In this document: positions 16,863 to 25,334 of the stretch, piece after piece
Layout: each line of letters begins with the position of its first letter
Position numbering within the stretch: position 1 is the first letter of the stretch
Source: CAJQND01 sp051010055
Lineage (GTDB): Bacteria > Pseudomonadota > Alphaproteobacteria > Rhizobiales > CAJQND01
Assembly (NCBI GenBank): GCA_051010055.1
Contig: JBPCVY010000087.1
Span: 1 to 28,387, forward strand
DNA: 28,387 bases
Reading direction: 5' to 3'
The notes under the pieces: model-generated
The model's input: the letters and a program-made list of their open reading frames with translations, nothing else
Told to the model about the DNA's origin: nothing
Databases searched by the model: none
Translations under genes and position numbers: made by a program

Positions 16863-17330
16863 ATGAAGCTGTCGACACGAGGAAGATATGCGGTGATGGC
16901 GATGTCGGACATCGCGATACATTCTGCCGGAGAACCTGTGTCTTTGGCGGACATTTCAAGCCGTCAGGCCATCAGCCAGGCGTTTCTGGAACAGCTTTTT
17001 GCACAGCTTCGAAAGGCCGGCCTTGTCACCAGCGTGCGTGGTCCTGGCGGTGGTTATAAGTTGTCGCGCGATGCTGATGAAATCTGCATTGCCGATATTG
17101 TCACCTCAGTTGATGAGCCTTTGCAGGTAACCCGTTGTCAGGGCGATGCCATCGATGGCTGTGTTGAAGGCGAAAAGTGCGTTACCCACGAATTGTGGGC
17201 AGCACTTGGGCGCCAGGTGTACGGGTTCCTTGCCGCTGTTACGCTGGGTGATGTTGCCGAACAGCGCAACCTTGCCCTTGCGGCAAGCGTTCGCCGGGCA
17301 AAGGCTCCTACCGTCAGGAGCCAGGCATGA
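16863..17330 (+). CDS. iscR: Rrf2-family Fe-S regulator IscR
   Basis: This is a 155-residue winged-helix regulator that senses Fe-S cluster supply. The N-terminal helix-turn-helix contains STRGRYAVMAM and SLADISSRQAISQAFLEQLFAQLRKAGLV, with the wing SVRGPGGGYKLSR. The cluster ligands are Cys92, Cys100 and Cys106 (C-x7-C-x5-C), followed by THELW with His109, matching IscR more than RirA or NsrR (E. coli: Cys92/98/104 and His107). The first spacing is two residues longer than in E. coli. The ATG at 16863 is preferred over an upstream in-frame start at 16806 because GGTGG sits just before it and the family begins MKLSTRGRYAV. The last 4 bases overlap the next gene (ATGA). Confidence 0.93.
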   Translation: MKLSTRGRYAVMAMSDIAIHSAGEPVSLADISSRQAISQAFLEQLFAQLRKAGLVTSVRGPGGGYKLSRDADEICIADIVTSVDEPLQVTRCQGDAIDGCVEGEKCVTHELWAALGRQVYGFLAAVTLGDVAEQRNLALAASVRRAKAPTVRSQA

Positions 17331-18448
17331 GGGCCTATCTTGACCATAATGCAACAACACCGGTGCGCCCTGAAGCGCTGGATGCGGTGTCTTTGGCCCT
17401 TGCGAATGTGGGTAACCCCTCATCGGTGCATGGGGAAGGGCGCGTGGCCAAGGCGCTGTTGGAAGAATCACGCCAGGCGGTGGCCAGCCTGGTGGGCGCC
17501 AGGGCACAGGATGTGACGTTCACATCTGGGGGCACGGAAGCCAATAATCTTGTCATCAAGGGAACTGATGCAACCCGGCTCCTGGTGAGCGCGGTTGAGC
17601 ATCCAGCCGTGCTGGATGCAGCCCAAAATTCGGGCAAAAACGTTTCCATTGTTCCGGTTACGCGAACAGGCGTGGTTGATGTTGCAGCCCTTGAAAAGCT
17701 GCTTGAGGAAAGCGATGAGACAACGCTCGTCTCCGTCATGTTCGCCAACAATGAAACCGGCGTTATTCAGCCGGTTGCAGAGATTGCAACGCTTGCCCAC
17801 AACCATGGCGCGTTGGTTCACACTGATGCGGTGCAGGCGGTTGGCAAAACGGCGGTCAACATGGTGCTGAGCGGTGTGGATTCAATGACCCTTTCAGCCC
17901 ATAAAATTGGCGGGCCAGCCGGGGTGGGCGCGCTCATAACACTGCCTTCAATGCAGATTGATGCGGGCATGCATGGCGGCGGCCAGGAGCTCAAGCGCCG
18001 GCCTGGTACGGAAAACCTCTCTGGCATTGCCGGGTTTGCCGCCGCTGCCAGGGCCATTTCCAAGATGCCGGTGGATTGCGCCACCATCCGCGACGGGCTT
18101 GAAAGTAAATTGCGTGAACAGGGTTCTGATGTGGTGATTTTTGGCGCCAATGAAGCCCGCCTCAACAACACCACCTGCTTTGCGGTGCCTGGCATGGCGG
18201 CAGAAATGTTGCTCATAGCTTTAGATCTGGCAGGCGTTGCGGTGAGCTCAGGTTCAGCCTGTTCTTCAGGCAAGGTTGCGACATCTCATGTGCTTGATGC
18301 GATGGGTGTGGATAAGGAACTGGCGAAAGGCGCCATAAGAGTGAGTTTTGGCTGGAACAGCCAGCCAGAAGATGTAGAAGCGTTCGCACGCGCATTTTCC
18401 GATGTTTATGCGCGCTCGAACAGCACCGAAACAGGGGAAGCTGCGTAA
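17327..18448 (+). CDS. Cysteine desulfurase, group I (NifS/IscS-like)
   Basis: This PLP enzyme takes sulfur from cysteine as a persulfide, leaving alanine. It has 373 residues; the PLP lysine is Lys193 (SAHKIGGP) and the catalytic cysteine is Cys312 in the long loop SSGSACSSGK, which defines group I. It is clearly different from the group II SufS encoded 4 kb downstream. It overlaps iscR by 4 bases (ATGA), so the two are translationally coupled and under the same IscR-type operator. No IscU, IscA, HscA or HscB genes follow as in a true isc operon. Its sulfur therefore probably feeds the SufBCD machine or another acceptor. A 316-base gap with a mobile-like element separates it from sufB. Confidence 0.93.
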   Translation: MRAYLDHNATTPVRPEALDAVSLALANVGNPSSVHGEGRVAKALLEESRQAVASLVGARAQDVTFTSGGTEANNLVIKGTDATRLLVSAVEHPAVLDAAQNSGKNVSIVPVTRTGVVDVAALEKLLEESDETTLVSVMFANNETGVIQPVAEIATLAHNHGALVHTDAVQAVGKTAVNMVLSGVDSMTLSAHKIGGPAGVGALITLPSMQIDAGMHGGGQELKRRPGTENLSGIAGFAAAARAISKMPVDCATIRDGLESKLREQGSDVVIFGANEARLNNTTCFAVPGMAAEMLLIALDLAGVAVSSGSACSSGKVATSHVLDAMGVDKELAKGAIRVSFGWNSQPEDVEAFARAFSDVYARSNSTETGEAA

Positions 18449-18474
18449 GGGAATAAACCCCAAGCAGCATGGCC

Positions 18475-18500
18475 AGGGTCAAGACTCAATCAGGATTAGG
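18475..18500 (+). repeat. Left terminal inverted repeat of the suf element
   Basis: It begins AGGGTCAAGACTCAATCAGG and continues for six more bases (ATTAGG). It matches the reverse complement of the right end at 24 of 26 positions. Confidence 0.85.
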
Positions 18501-18717
18501 AACGTGGTATGAGGCGAAATCGTTCAGTTTTAGTAGCAGAACCGCAGGAAGGGTGGCCCCCTTTCAAGGTTCTGCGACGCCAAAATGGGCGATTTCGTCC
18601 ATATCCCTTTAGGACGCGGCGGATTTCGGCCCTGAATGCGTCAAAAATGCTCGAAAGTGGCCTACACTTCCTTGCGCTTTTTTCCTGTTCAGGACCGAAA
18701 TTCGGCACGCGCCACGC

Positions 18718-18743
18718 CCTAAACCTGATTGAGTTTTGACCCT
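18718..18743 (-). repeat. Right terminal inverted repeat of the suf element
   Basis: Read on the minus strand it begins AGGGTCAAAACTCAATCAGG and continues TTTAGG. Only the ninth and twenty-first bases differ from the left repeat. Confidence 0.85.
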
Positions 18744-18764
18744 AGATAAAACGGAGTTCGTAAC

Positions 18765-20288
18765 GTGGCAGCAGTTCAAGAGACCATTGAAAAGGTCCGC
18801 GGTATTGATGTCGATAAGTACAAGTACGGCTTTAAGACAGACATTGAGAGCGAGCTCGCACCTAAAGGTCTGTCTGAAGACATTGTGCGGTACATTTCGG
18901 CCAAGAAAGAAGAGCCAGAATGGATGCTCGAATGGCGGCTGGAAGCATACCGGCGCTGGTTAACCATGGAAGAGCCCTCCTGGGCCCGGGTCGATTATCC
19001 CAAAATCGACTTCCAGGATCTCTATTATTATGCCGCGCCCAAATCCACCGAAGGGCCAAAGAGCCTTGATGAAGTCGATCCGGTGCTTTTGGAAACCTAT
19101 GCAAAGCTTGGAATTCCGCTGAAAGAGCAGGAAATTCTGGCCGGCGTGCGCAAACAGGGTGAGCCCTCAACGCTGGATGATGAAGCAGGCGGCGCTGAGC
19201 CCGGTTCAGGCCGGGTGGCTATCGATGCGGTGTTTGATTCCGTTTCCGTCGTCACAACTTTCAAGGAAGAGCTTGCTAAGGCAGGCGTGATTTTCTGCTC
19301 TATCTCCGAAGCGGTGAAAGAGCATCCCGAACTTGTGAAAAAATATCTCGGCTCGGTGGTTCCCCAGTCGGACAATTTCTATGCAACGCTGAACTCTGCA
19401 GTCTTTTCCGATGGCTCGTTCGTTTACATCCCGGAAGGGGTGCGCTGCCCGATGGAGCTTTCCACCTATTTCCGCATTAACGAGGAAAAGACGGGCCAGT
19501 TCGAGCGCACGCTAATCATTGCCGATAAGGGCTCTTATGTGAGCTATCTGGAAGGGTGCACCGCGCCCATGCGCGATGAAAACCAGCTCCATGCAGCTGT
19601 CGTTGAACTGGTTGCCCATGAAGATGCAGAGATCAAGTACTCCACCGTTCAGAACTGGTATCCAGGGGATGCGGAAGGCAAGGGCGGCATCTACAATTTC
19701 GTCACTAAGCGTGGCGACTGCCGTGGCGCGAACTCAAAGATTTCGTGGACCCAGGTTGAAACCGGCTCGGCCATCACCTGGAAGTACCCGTCCTGCATTT
19801 TGCGCGGCGACAATTCGGTTGGCGAGTTCTACTCAATTGCCATTTCCAATGGCCGCCAGCAGGTAGATTCAGGCACCAAGATGATACACCTGGGGCGCAA
19901 CACCTCCAGCCGCATCATCTCAAAAGGCATTTCGGCAGGACAGTCGCAAAACACGTATCGTGGCCTTGTCTCTGCCCACCGCCGGGCAACCGGTGCGCGC
20001 AACTTCACCCAGTGTGATTCACTGCTGATCGGTGACCAGTGCGGCGCGCACACCGTGCCCTACATAGAAGCGAAGAATTCGACCGCCACATTCGAGCACG
20101 AGGCGACAACATCAAAGATTTCCGATGACCAGATGTTCTATGCCCGCCAGCGCGGTTTGAACGAGGAAGAGGCAGTGGCTCTCATTGTGAACGGGTTTGT
20201 GCGCGATGTGCTGCAGCAGCTGCCAATGGAATTTATGGCTGAAACCCAAAAGCTGATCGGCATCAGCCTTGAGGGAAGTGTGGGCTGA
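18765..20288 (+). CDS. sufB: Fe-S cluster assembly scaffold SufB
   Basis: SufB is the core scaffold subunit of the SufBC2D complex, where Fe-S clusters are built in the cytoplasm. The 507-residue length is normal. The key residues seen are Cys265 in LEGCTAP, Cys417 in FTQCDSLLIG and Glu444 in EHEATTSKISDDQ, which correspond to the sulfur-accepting and cluster-site positions known from E. coli SufB. The start is GTG (18765) with ACGGAG (18751-18756) 8 bases upstream; that ribosome site lies just outside the MITE-like element. No promoter fits in the 21 bases between element and start, so transcription must come through or from the element. sufC begins 41 bases after the stop. Confidence 0.97.
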   Translation: MAAVQETIEKVRGIDVDKYKYGFKTDIESELAPKGLSEDIVRYISAKKEEPEWMLEWRLEAYRRWLTMEEPSWARVDYPKIDFQDLYYYAAPKSTEGPKSLDEVDPVLLETYAKLGIPLKEQEILAGVRKQGEPSTLDDEAGGAEPGSGRVAIDAVFDSVSVVTTFKEELAKAGVIFCSISEAVKEHPELVKKYLGSVVPQSDNFYATLNSAVFSDGSFVYIPEGVRCPMELSTYFRINEEKTGQFERTLIIADKGSYVSYLEGCTAPMRDENQLHAAVVELVAHEDAEIKYSTVQNWYPGDAEGKGGIYNFVTKRGDCRGANSKISWTQVETGSAITWKYPSCILRGDNSVGEFYSIAISNGRQQVDSGTKMIHLGRNTSSRIISKGISAGQSQNTYRGLVSAHRRATGARNFTQCDSLLIGDQCGAHTVPYIEAKNSTATFEHEATTSKISDDQMFYARQRGLNEEEAVALIVNGFVRDVLQQLPMEFMAETQKLIGISLEGSVG

Positions 20289-20329
20289 CTTAGGCCCGTC
20301 AACGAAACGTGAGAAACGAAACAGTGACA

Positions 20330-21085
20330 ATGCTTGAAATCAAAAACCTTCATGTGAAGATCGCCGAAGACGAGGCGGAAATCCTCAAAGGCATCGACCT
20401 GTCGGTCAATGCGGGCGAAGTGCATGCTATCATGGGGCCGAACGGTTCGGGAAAATCCACCCTGTCATATGTGCTTTCCGGCAAGCAAGAATATGAGATT
20501 ACTGAAGGCTCGGTAACTTATCGCGGCGAAGACCTTCTAGAGATGGAAGTTGAGGAGCGGGCCGCTGCCGGACTGTTCCTGGCGTTCCAGTATCCAATTG
20601 AAATTCCCGGCGTGCCGACAATGACGTTCCTGCGCACCGCGCTTAATGCCCAGCGCAAGGCGCGCGGTGAGGATGAACTCACCACCCCGGCCTTCATGAA
20701 GCTGGTGAAGGAAAAGGCGCAAAGCCTGAAGGTGCGCCCGGAAATGTTGAAACGCCCGGTGAATGTGGGCTTTTCGGGCGGCGAGAAAAAACGCGCGGAA
20801 ATCCTTCAAATGGCGGTTCTTGAGCCGCACCTGTGCGTTCTTGATGAAACTGATTCCGGCCTCGATATCGATGCCTTGCGCGTTGTCGCAGAAGGTGTGA
20901 ACGCCTTGCGGTCGCCTGACCGGGCGATGGTGGTTATCACCCACTATCAGCGCCTACTGGAATATATCGTGCCGGATGTGGTGCACGTTCTGTCCAATGG
21001 CCGCATTGTTAAAACCGGCGGCAAGGAACTGGCGCTTGAGCTTGAAGAAAAAGGCTACACCGAATTTGAGAACGAGGCGGCATAA
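20330..21085 (+). CDS. sufC: Fe-S assembly ATPase SufC
   Basis: SufC is the ABC-type ATPase that drives shape changes in SufBC2D. It has 251 residues, with Walker A GPNGSGKST (36-44), signature SGGEKKR (149-155), Walker B with Asp172/Glu173 (VLDETDSGLD), and switch His205. The ATG at 20330 is chosen since the family begins MLEIKNL; an in-frame GTG at 20309 would add seven unlikely residues. The ribosome site is weak, so translation may depend on ribosomes arriving from sufB. sufD starts 3 bases after the stop. Confidence 0.97.
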   Translation: MLEIKNLHVKIAEDEAEILKGIDLSVNAGEVHAIMGPNGSGKSTLSYVLSGKQEYEITEGSVTYRGEDLLEMEVEERAAAGLFLAFQYPIEIPGVPTMTFLRTALNAQRKARGEDELTTPAFMKLVKEKAQSLKVRPEMLKRPVNVGFSGGEKKRAEILQMAVLEPHLCVLDETDSGLDIDALRVVAEGVNALRSPDRAMVVITHYQRLLEYIVPDVVHVLSNGRIVKTGGKELALELEEKGYTEFENEAA

Positions 21086-21088
21086 GGG

Positions 21089-22429
21089 ATGTTGAAAATG
21101 AACCCTGCGGTGGAAAAAACAGCCGCTGAGGCATCCTATATCGATGCCTTTGACGGTGACGGCCTGCCGACCGGGCCCTCATGGCTCGATGAAGCGCGCG
21201 CCCGCGCCCGCGAGGCGTTCGTGGAAAGCGGGCTGCCGCACCGGCGCATTGAGGAATGGAAATTCACTGATCTGCGTGGCCAGCTTTCGGCAGCCTATCC
21301 GCCAATATCAGAAGCACCTCTGGTGGATGCAGAACGGCTGCAGGCGCTGATAGCAAAAACGCCCTTTGCTTCGATTGACGCTCCCCGCGCGGTGTTTGCT
21401 GATGGTGTTTTCCGCCCGGAACTCTCAAACGTTGATGGAACAGCGGCGCTTGAGTTCGTCTCTCTTGCGCAAAGCTTTGAAGATGCACCGGAATGGGTGA
21501 AAGAGAATTTCGGCAGTGAGATTTGCAGGCCAGACAATGCGCTGGCAGCGCTGAACACGGCGTTTGTGACGGATGGAGCAGCATTTCGGGTAACAGGTGA
21601 TATGGACGCACCCGTTGAGCTTGTCTTTATTCACACATCAAGTGCAACGCACACGGTGACGAGCCGCGCGCTCATTGTTGTGGAAGATGGTGCATCCGGC
21701 AGTTTCCTGGAAACCCATATTGGTGGATCCGAACAGAATTATCTCTCCAACATCGTCACGGAAATAATCCTCGGTGATGGGGCAACGATAAATCACGTCA
21801 AAGCGCAGGTTGAGAGCGCTGATGCGGTTCATTTGTCGGACACCAGTATATTGCTTGGTGCAGACACCACGGCCAACTCGTTCACTGCTGATACGGGTGC
21901 AAAAATCTCCCGCAACCAGGTGTTCGTCGAATTTGCCGGCGAAAACAGCGAGTTGAACGTTTCCGGCGCCAAAATACTGGCCGGTTCCCAGCATTCAGAC
22001 ACCACGCTGGAAGTCGACCATAAAGTGCCCCATTGCACCAGCCGTGAGCTGTTCAAGCTGGTGCTGGATGAAAACGCGCGCGGTGTTTTCCAGGGCAAGG
22101 TTATGGTTGCACCGCACGCCCAGAAAACCGATGGCAAACAAATGGCCCAGGCGCTGCTGCTTTCTGAAACAGCAGAATTTGACGCCAAGCCGGAGCTTGA
22201 GATTTTTGCAGATGATGTGGTGTGCGGCCATGGTGCAACCGCAGGCGAGCTTGATGAAGAGCTATTGTTTTACCTGCGCGCCCGGGGCATTCCCAAGAAA
22301 CAGGCCATGGCATTGCTCATCAACGCGTTTGTTGGCGAGGCATTCGACGAGGTAGAAAACTCGGATGTGCGTGAAGCGCTGAGCGTTTTTGCCGGTGAGT
22401 GGCTGTCGCGCCGCGAGGGGGCCGGCTGA
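21089..22429 (+). CDS. sufD: Fe-S assembly protein SufD
   Basis: SufD pairs with SufB in the SufBC2D scaffold and helps bring iron to the nascent cluster. It has 446 residues from the ATG at 21089; an ATG three codons later (21098), with AAGGGA about 8 bases upstream, is an equally good start. The C-terminal beta-helix region carries SDTTLEVDHKVPHCTSRELFK and CGHGAT with His381, the position matching the functional histidine of E. coli SufD. The N-terminal part (~1-130) is alpha-helical and less conserved, as usual. Its stop overlaps the sufS start in TGATG. Confidence 0.95.
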   Translation: MLKMNPAVEKTAAEASYIDAFDGDGLPTGPSWLDEARARAREAFVESGLPHRRIEEWKFTDLRGQLSAAYPPISEAPLVDAERLQALIAKTPFASIDAPRAVFADGVFRPELSNVDGTAALEFVSLAQSFEDAPEWVKENFGSEICRPDNALAALNTAFVTDGAAFRVTGDMDAPVELVFIHTSSATHTVTSRALIVVEDGASGSFLETHIGGSEQNYLSNIVTEIILGDGATINHVKAQVESADAVHLSDTSILLGADTTANSFTADTGAKISRNQVFVEFAGENSELNVSGAKILAGSQHSDTTLEVDHKVPHCTSRELFKLVLDENARGVFQGKVMVAPHAQKTDGKQMAQALLLSETAEFDAKPELEIFADDVVCGHGATAGELDEELLFYLRARGIPKKQAMALLINAFVGEAFDEVENSDVREALSVFAGEWLSRREGAG

Positions 22430-23670
22430 TGCTGAACAAGCCTGAAACTCAAGCGTATGATGTTGAGAAAATCCGCGCCGACTTTCCAATCTTGTCGCGT
22501 GAAGTTTACGGCAAGCCGCTTGTCTATCTCGACAACGCGGCATCAGCGCAAAAACCGCAGGTGGTTCTCGACCGCATTCAGCAAGCCTATGGTCATGAAT
22601 ACGCCAACGTGCATCGCGGATTGCACTATCTTTCGAACACCTCAACGGAAGCCTTTGAGGATGCGCGCGAGTCAGTGCGCGCTTTTATCAATGCAGGCTC
22701 AGTCGATGAAATAATTTTCACCCGCAATGCCACCGAGGCGATAAATCTTGTGGCGCAGAGCTTTGGCGGTCAGGTAATCGGCGAAGGCGATGAAATAATC
22801 ATTTCCATCCTCGAGCACCATTCCAACATCGTGCCATGGCATTTCCATCGAGAGCGCAACGGTGCGGTTATCAAATGGGCGCCGGTTTCCGACGATGGCG
22901 ACTTTCTTCTGGAAGAGTTTGAAAAATTGCTCAGCCCGAAGACCAAGATGGTCGCAATGACTCAAATGTCCAACGCGCTCGGCACCATTGTTCCGATTAA
23001 ACAAGTCATTGATCTTGCTCATGAAAAGGGCATTCCTGTGCTGGTGGACGGCTCCCAGGCGGCCGTTCACCTCGCCGTCGACGTTCATGCGCTGGATGCG
23101 GATTTCTACGTCTTTACCGGTCACAAAACCTACGGGCCATCCGGCATCGGCGTTCTTTACGGAAAGAAAGAGCTTCTCAGCGTGATGCCGCCTTATCAGG
23201 GTGGCGGGGAGATGATCCTGGATGTGTTCCAGGACAAAATCACTTATGCTGAGCCACCGCACAGGTTTGAAGCAGGAACCCCTGCTATTGTGCAGGCCAT
23301 TGGACTTGGGGCGGCATTGAACTATATGAGTTCAATAGGCTTGGATAAAATCATGGCGCACGAGAGCGCGTTGCGCGATTATGCGGACCAGCGTTTGCGG
23401 GAGATAAACTCCCTTAGGCTGTTTGGGACCGCAAAGGAAAAAGGCGCAATCTTCTCGTTTGCCATGGAAAGCGCCCATGCCCACGACATTTCAACGGTTA
23501 TCGACCGGTCGGGGGTTGCGGTGCGCGCGGGGACACATTGCACACAGCCGCTTCTGGAGCGGTTTGGTGTCACATCGACTTGCAGGGCGTCGTTTGGAAT
23601 GTACAACACAATGGATGAAGTGGATGCGCTCGCGGATTCACTGAAAAAGGCAGCAGAGTTTTTCGCATGA
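22429..23670 (+). CDS. sufS: Cysteine desulfurase SufS (group II)
   Basis: SufS supplies sulfur to the SufBCD scaffold. It has 413 residues, PLP-binding Lys233 in TGHKTYGP and catalytic Cys371 in RAGTHCTQP, the short-loop arrangement of group II enzymes. Such enzymes need a sulfur acceptor, SufE or SufU, to work well; neither is encoded in this window. The ATG at 22429 overlaps the sufD stop (TGATG) and has a strong GAGGGGG site 8 bases upstream; an in-frame GTG at 22399 lies inside sufD and is rejected. The stop overlaps the sufT start (ATGA). Confidence 0.96.
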   Translation: MLNKPETQAYDVEKIRADFPILSREVYGKPLVYLDNAASAQKPQVVLDRIQQAYGHEYANVHRGLHYLSNTSTEAFEDARESVRAFINAGSVDEIIFTRNATEAINLVAQSFGGQVIGEGDEIIISILEHHSNIVPWHFHRERNGAVIKWAPVSDDGDFLLEEFEKLLSPKTKMVAMTQMSNALGTIVPIKQVIDLAHEKGIPVLVDGSQAAVHLAVDVHALDADFYVFTGHKTYGPSGIGVLYGKKELLSVMPPYQGGGEMILDVFQDKITYAEPPHRFEAGTPAIVQAIGLGAALNYMSSIGLDKIMAHESALRDYADQRLREINSLRLFGTAKEKGAIFSFAMESAHAHDISTVIDRSGVAVRAGTHCTQPLLERFGVTSTCRASFGMYNTMDEVDALADSLKKAAEFFA

Positions 23671-24134
23671 ATATGACCGCAGACCGCAAACAGGGTGAAC
23701 AGGAAGACACCTCCTGTGCACCGGCAATGCCGGCAGAATCCATGGTGCCAGCATCCGATGGTGATGGCTGGGATGCCCAGGCTGCTGCTCCGGAAGGTGA
23801 GCGTTCAAGCGCCATACCTGCTGACGAACTGCAGCGCCTGACGGACGATATGATCGCCGCCATCAAAACGGTCTATGATCCTGAAATTCCGGTTGATATT
23901 TTTGAACTCGGCCTCATCTATAAGATAGACGTTGATGACAACCGCAATATCGATATCGACATGACCCTGACAGCGCCAGGGTGCCCGGTGGCCGGTGAAA
24001 TGCCCGGTTGGGTGCACGATGCAGTGGCCATGGTGCAAGGGGTGCAGGATGTGAATGTTAACCTGGTGTTTGAACCGCCGTGGGATATTTCACGCATGTC
24101 GGATGAGGCCAAGATTACGTTGAATATGTGGTAG
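23667..24134 (+). CDS. sufT: SufT-type Fe-S maturation protein (MIP18/DUF59)
   Basis: SufT helps Fe-S protein maturation in bacteria that carry it in suf operons. The 155-residue protein has a ~50-residue, acidic, probably disordered N-terminal extension and then a DUF59 domain: DPEIPVDIFELGLIY (71-85), TLTAPGCPVAGEMP with conserved Cys106, and DVNVNLVFEPPWDISRMSDEAK at the end. The ATG overlaps the sufS stop by 4 bases, and sufA follows 8 bases after the stop. The cysteine-containing extension (Cys17) is not part of the core domain. Confidence 0.92.
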   Translation: MNMTADRKQGEQEDTSCAPAMPAESMVPASDGDGWDAQAAAPEGERSSAIPADELQRLTDDMIAAIKTVYDPEIPVDIFELGLIYKIDVDDNRNIDIDMTLTAPGCPVAGEMPGWVHDAVAMVQGVQDVNVNLVFEPPWDISRMSDEAKITLNMW

Positions 24135-24142
24135 GAGCCCAA

Positions 24143-24520
24143 ATGCAAAGCGCAAGACCCAGACCTAAAGTCGTCACGCTCACCGAGGCTGCCGCCGAAC
24201 GGGTGCGCGAGATAATGGCAAACTCGATGGATGAGGTTGCCGGGTTGCGCGTCGGTGTAAAAAATGGAGGCTGCGCCGGCATGGCCTACACCATGGAACA
24301 TGCAAATGAAATCGATCCCCTTGATGAGGTGGTCGAGGACAAGGGTGTAAAAATTTTTATCGACCCGAAAGCGGTTTTGTTCCTGCTTGGCACCGAAATG
24401 GACTATGAAATCACGAAGCTGAAATCCGGTTTCGTTTTCAAAAATCCAAATGAGACGTCGGCCTGCGGATGCGGGGAATCGGTTTCGATTACCCCTGCTG
24501 AGCTCTCCCAACCCAACTAA
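24143..24520 (+). CDS. sufA: A-type Fe-S carrier SufA
   Basis: This is a 125-residue A-type carrier that receives clusters and passes them to target proteins. The three ligand cysteines are Cys44, Cys108 and Cys110 (C-x63-C-G-C), exactly the spacing of E. coli IscA/SufA. The ATG at 24143 has AGGAG 7 bases upstream; an in-frame GTG at 24128 overlaps sufT and is less likely. This is the last gene of the suf run. Its stop codon overlaps the stop of the convergent DUF1194 gene by 4 bases, and no intrinsic terminator is visible. Confidence 0.95.
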   Translation: MQSARPRPKVVTLTEAAAERVREIMANSMDEVAGLRVGVKNGGCAGMAYTMEHANEIDPLDEVVEDKGVKIFIDPKAVLFLLGTEMDYEITKLKSGFVFKNPNETSACGCGESVSITPAELSQPN

Positions 24521-25239
24521 TCACTATTGCCGGCCGGAGCACCGTTGCTCTGAAGAGCCAATGGCGGGGAAATTTCCCGTAACAGCTTGCGGCGGATGGT
24601 TTCCGGATAGTCCTTGAAACTCTCAGCGCTCAGTACGAAGGCGTTCGGGCCACCAATGACGTTGGCACGGTAGTAGTCGGTCAATTCCTTGTCGGCGCCT
24701 TTGATGGCAAGGCCGTTTATGGTGATGCCACTGGCGGCGACCGAATTGCGGATCTCCACAACGTTGATACCTTCGTTTGAGCGGCCATCGCCTGAAACAT
24801 CTATGGCTCGGCGGGCACAAGTACGGGGCAGATGGCCGAACTGGCTTGCAGAGTAAATCAACGCGTTGCCAATGGCGGTGGAAAAATTCCGGTATGAGCG
24901 TTCCGCGGCATCTATTTTGTCGGCAAACTCAGTGATGGATTGCTGGGTGGATAAATAGCTCCATGGAACAATCTGACGCTGGTGGGGTTCACCGGACCAC
25001 TGGATGACTGTCGCCATAATGCCCTTGTTGCCGGGAAACCGGATGGCATGGGCAATGTCGGCTGCGCGCAGGGCCTCCGAAAGACCGCGCATCTGCAACC
25101 GGTATTCATCCCAGTTTACGGAGCCGGAAACATCAATCGCCAGCACCAGAGCAAGTTTGCAATCGCCTGTGGCGCGTACTGCCGGGCTCCAGAAAACCAG
25201 TCCTGATAACAAAATGGAAAACACCAGGTCCTTGCGCAT
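24517..25239 (-). CDS. Secreted DUF1194 protein with von Willebrand A fold
   Basis: The 240-residue protein has a signal peptide (hydrophobic ~6-20, cleavage near AVRA-TG), so it is likely periplasmic. DUF1194 proteins are vWA-like. Here the metal-site motif DVSGSVN (~36-42) and IDVSGDGRSNEG (~146-157) are present, which suggests a metal-dependent protein-binding site. The function of the family is not known. The gene lies 95 bases downstream of the porin on the same strand and may share its transcript. An imperfect inverted repeat (GGTAATGG...CCATCACC, 25242-25262) sits right before its start codon. It overlaps the sufA stop tail to tail. Confidence 0.87.
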   Translation of the reverse strand: MRKDLVFSILLSGLVFWSPAVRATGDCKLALVLAIDVSGSVNWDEYRLQMRGLSEALRAADIAHAIRFPGNKGIMATVIQWSGEPHQRQIVPWSYLSTQQSITEFADKIDAAERSYRNFSTAIGNALIYSASQFGHLPRTCARRAIDVSGDGRSNEGINVVEIRNSVAASGITINGLAIKGADKELTDYYRANVIGGPNAFVLSAESFKDYPETIRRKLLREISPPLALQSNGAPAGNSD

Positions 25240-25241
25240 CC

Positions 25242-25262
25242 GGTAATGGTAGAGCCATCACC
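25242..25262. repeat. Short inverted repeat before the DUF1194 start
   Basis: GGTAATGG-TAGAG-CCATCACC matches at 7 of 8 positions. It directly precedes the start codon (25239) on the minus strand and so could fold over the translation start region. Weak evidence. Confidence 0.35.
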
Positions 25263-25334
25263 TGTGCCAGGGCAACTGACGGATTTGCGAGCAGGCGTGC
25301 GGGTCAAACGGTTTCGGAAAAATCACGTGAGTCT

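Larger units (their letters stand above)
18475..18743. mobile_element. MITE-like non-coding inverted-repeat element inside the suf locus
   Basis: The element is ~269 bases, bounded by 26-base terminal inverted repeats (18475-18500 and 18718-18743) with two mismatches. Weaker complementarity (CGTGG and beyond) extends ~50 bases inward. The inside is also strongly self-complementary: GCAGAACC/GGTTCTGC (18536-18543 with 18568-18575) enclosing AAGGG/CCCTT; ATTTCGG-Y-CCTGAA pairs around 18622-18635 and 18688-18701; AAGTG-GCCTA-CACTT near 18655-18668. There is no transposase. Short open frames exist on both strands but look like by-products of the repeat. No perfect target duplication is visible; CCAG on the left against CTAG on the right is the closest, and overlaps the repeat ends. 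It ends only 21 bases before the sufB start codon. Confidence 0.72.

Noticed and set aside
18496..18739. Short open frames on both strands (70-76 residues) inside the suf-locus element
   Set aside because: They run in and out of the terminal inverted repeats, have no ribosome site and no recognisable domain. They are most simply by-products of the repeat.
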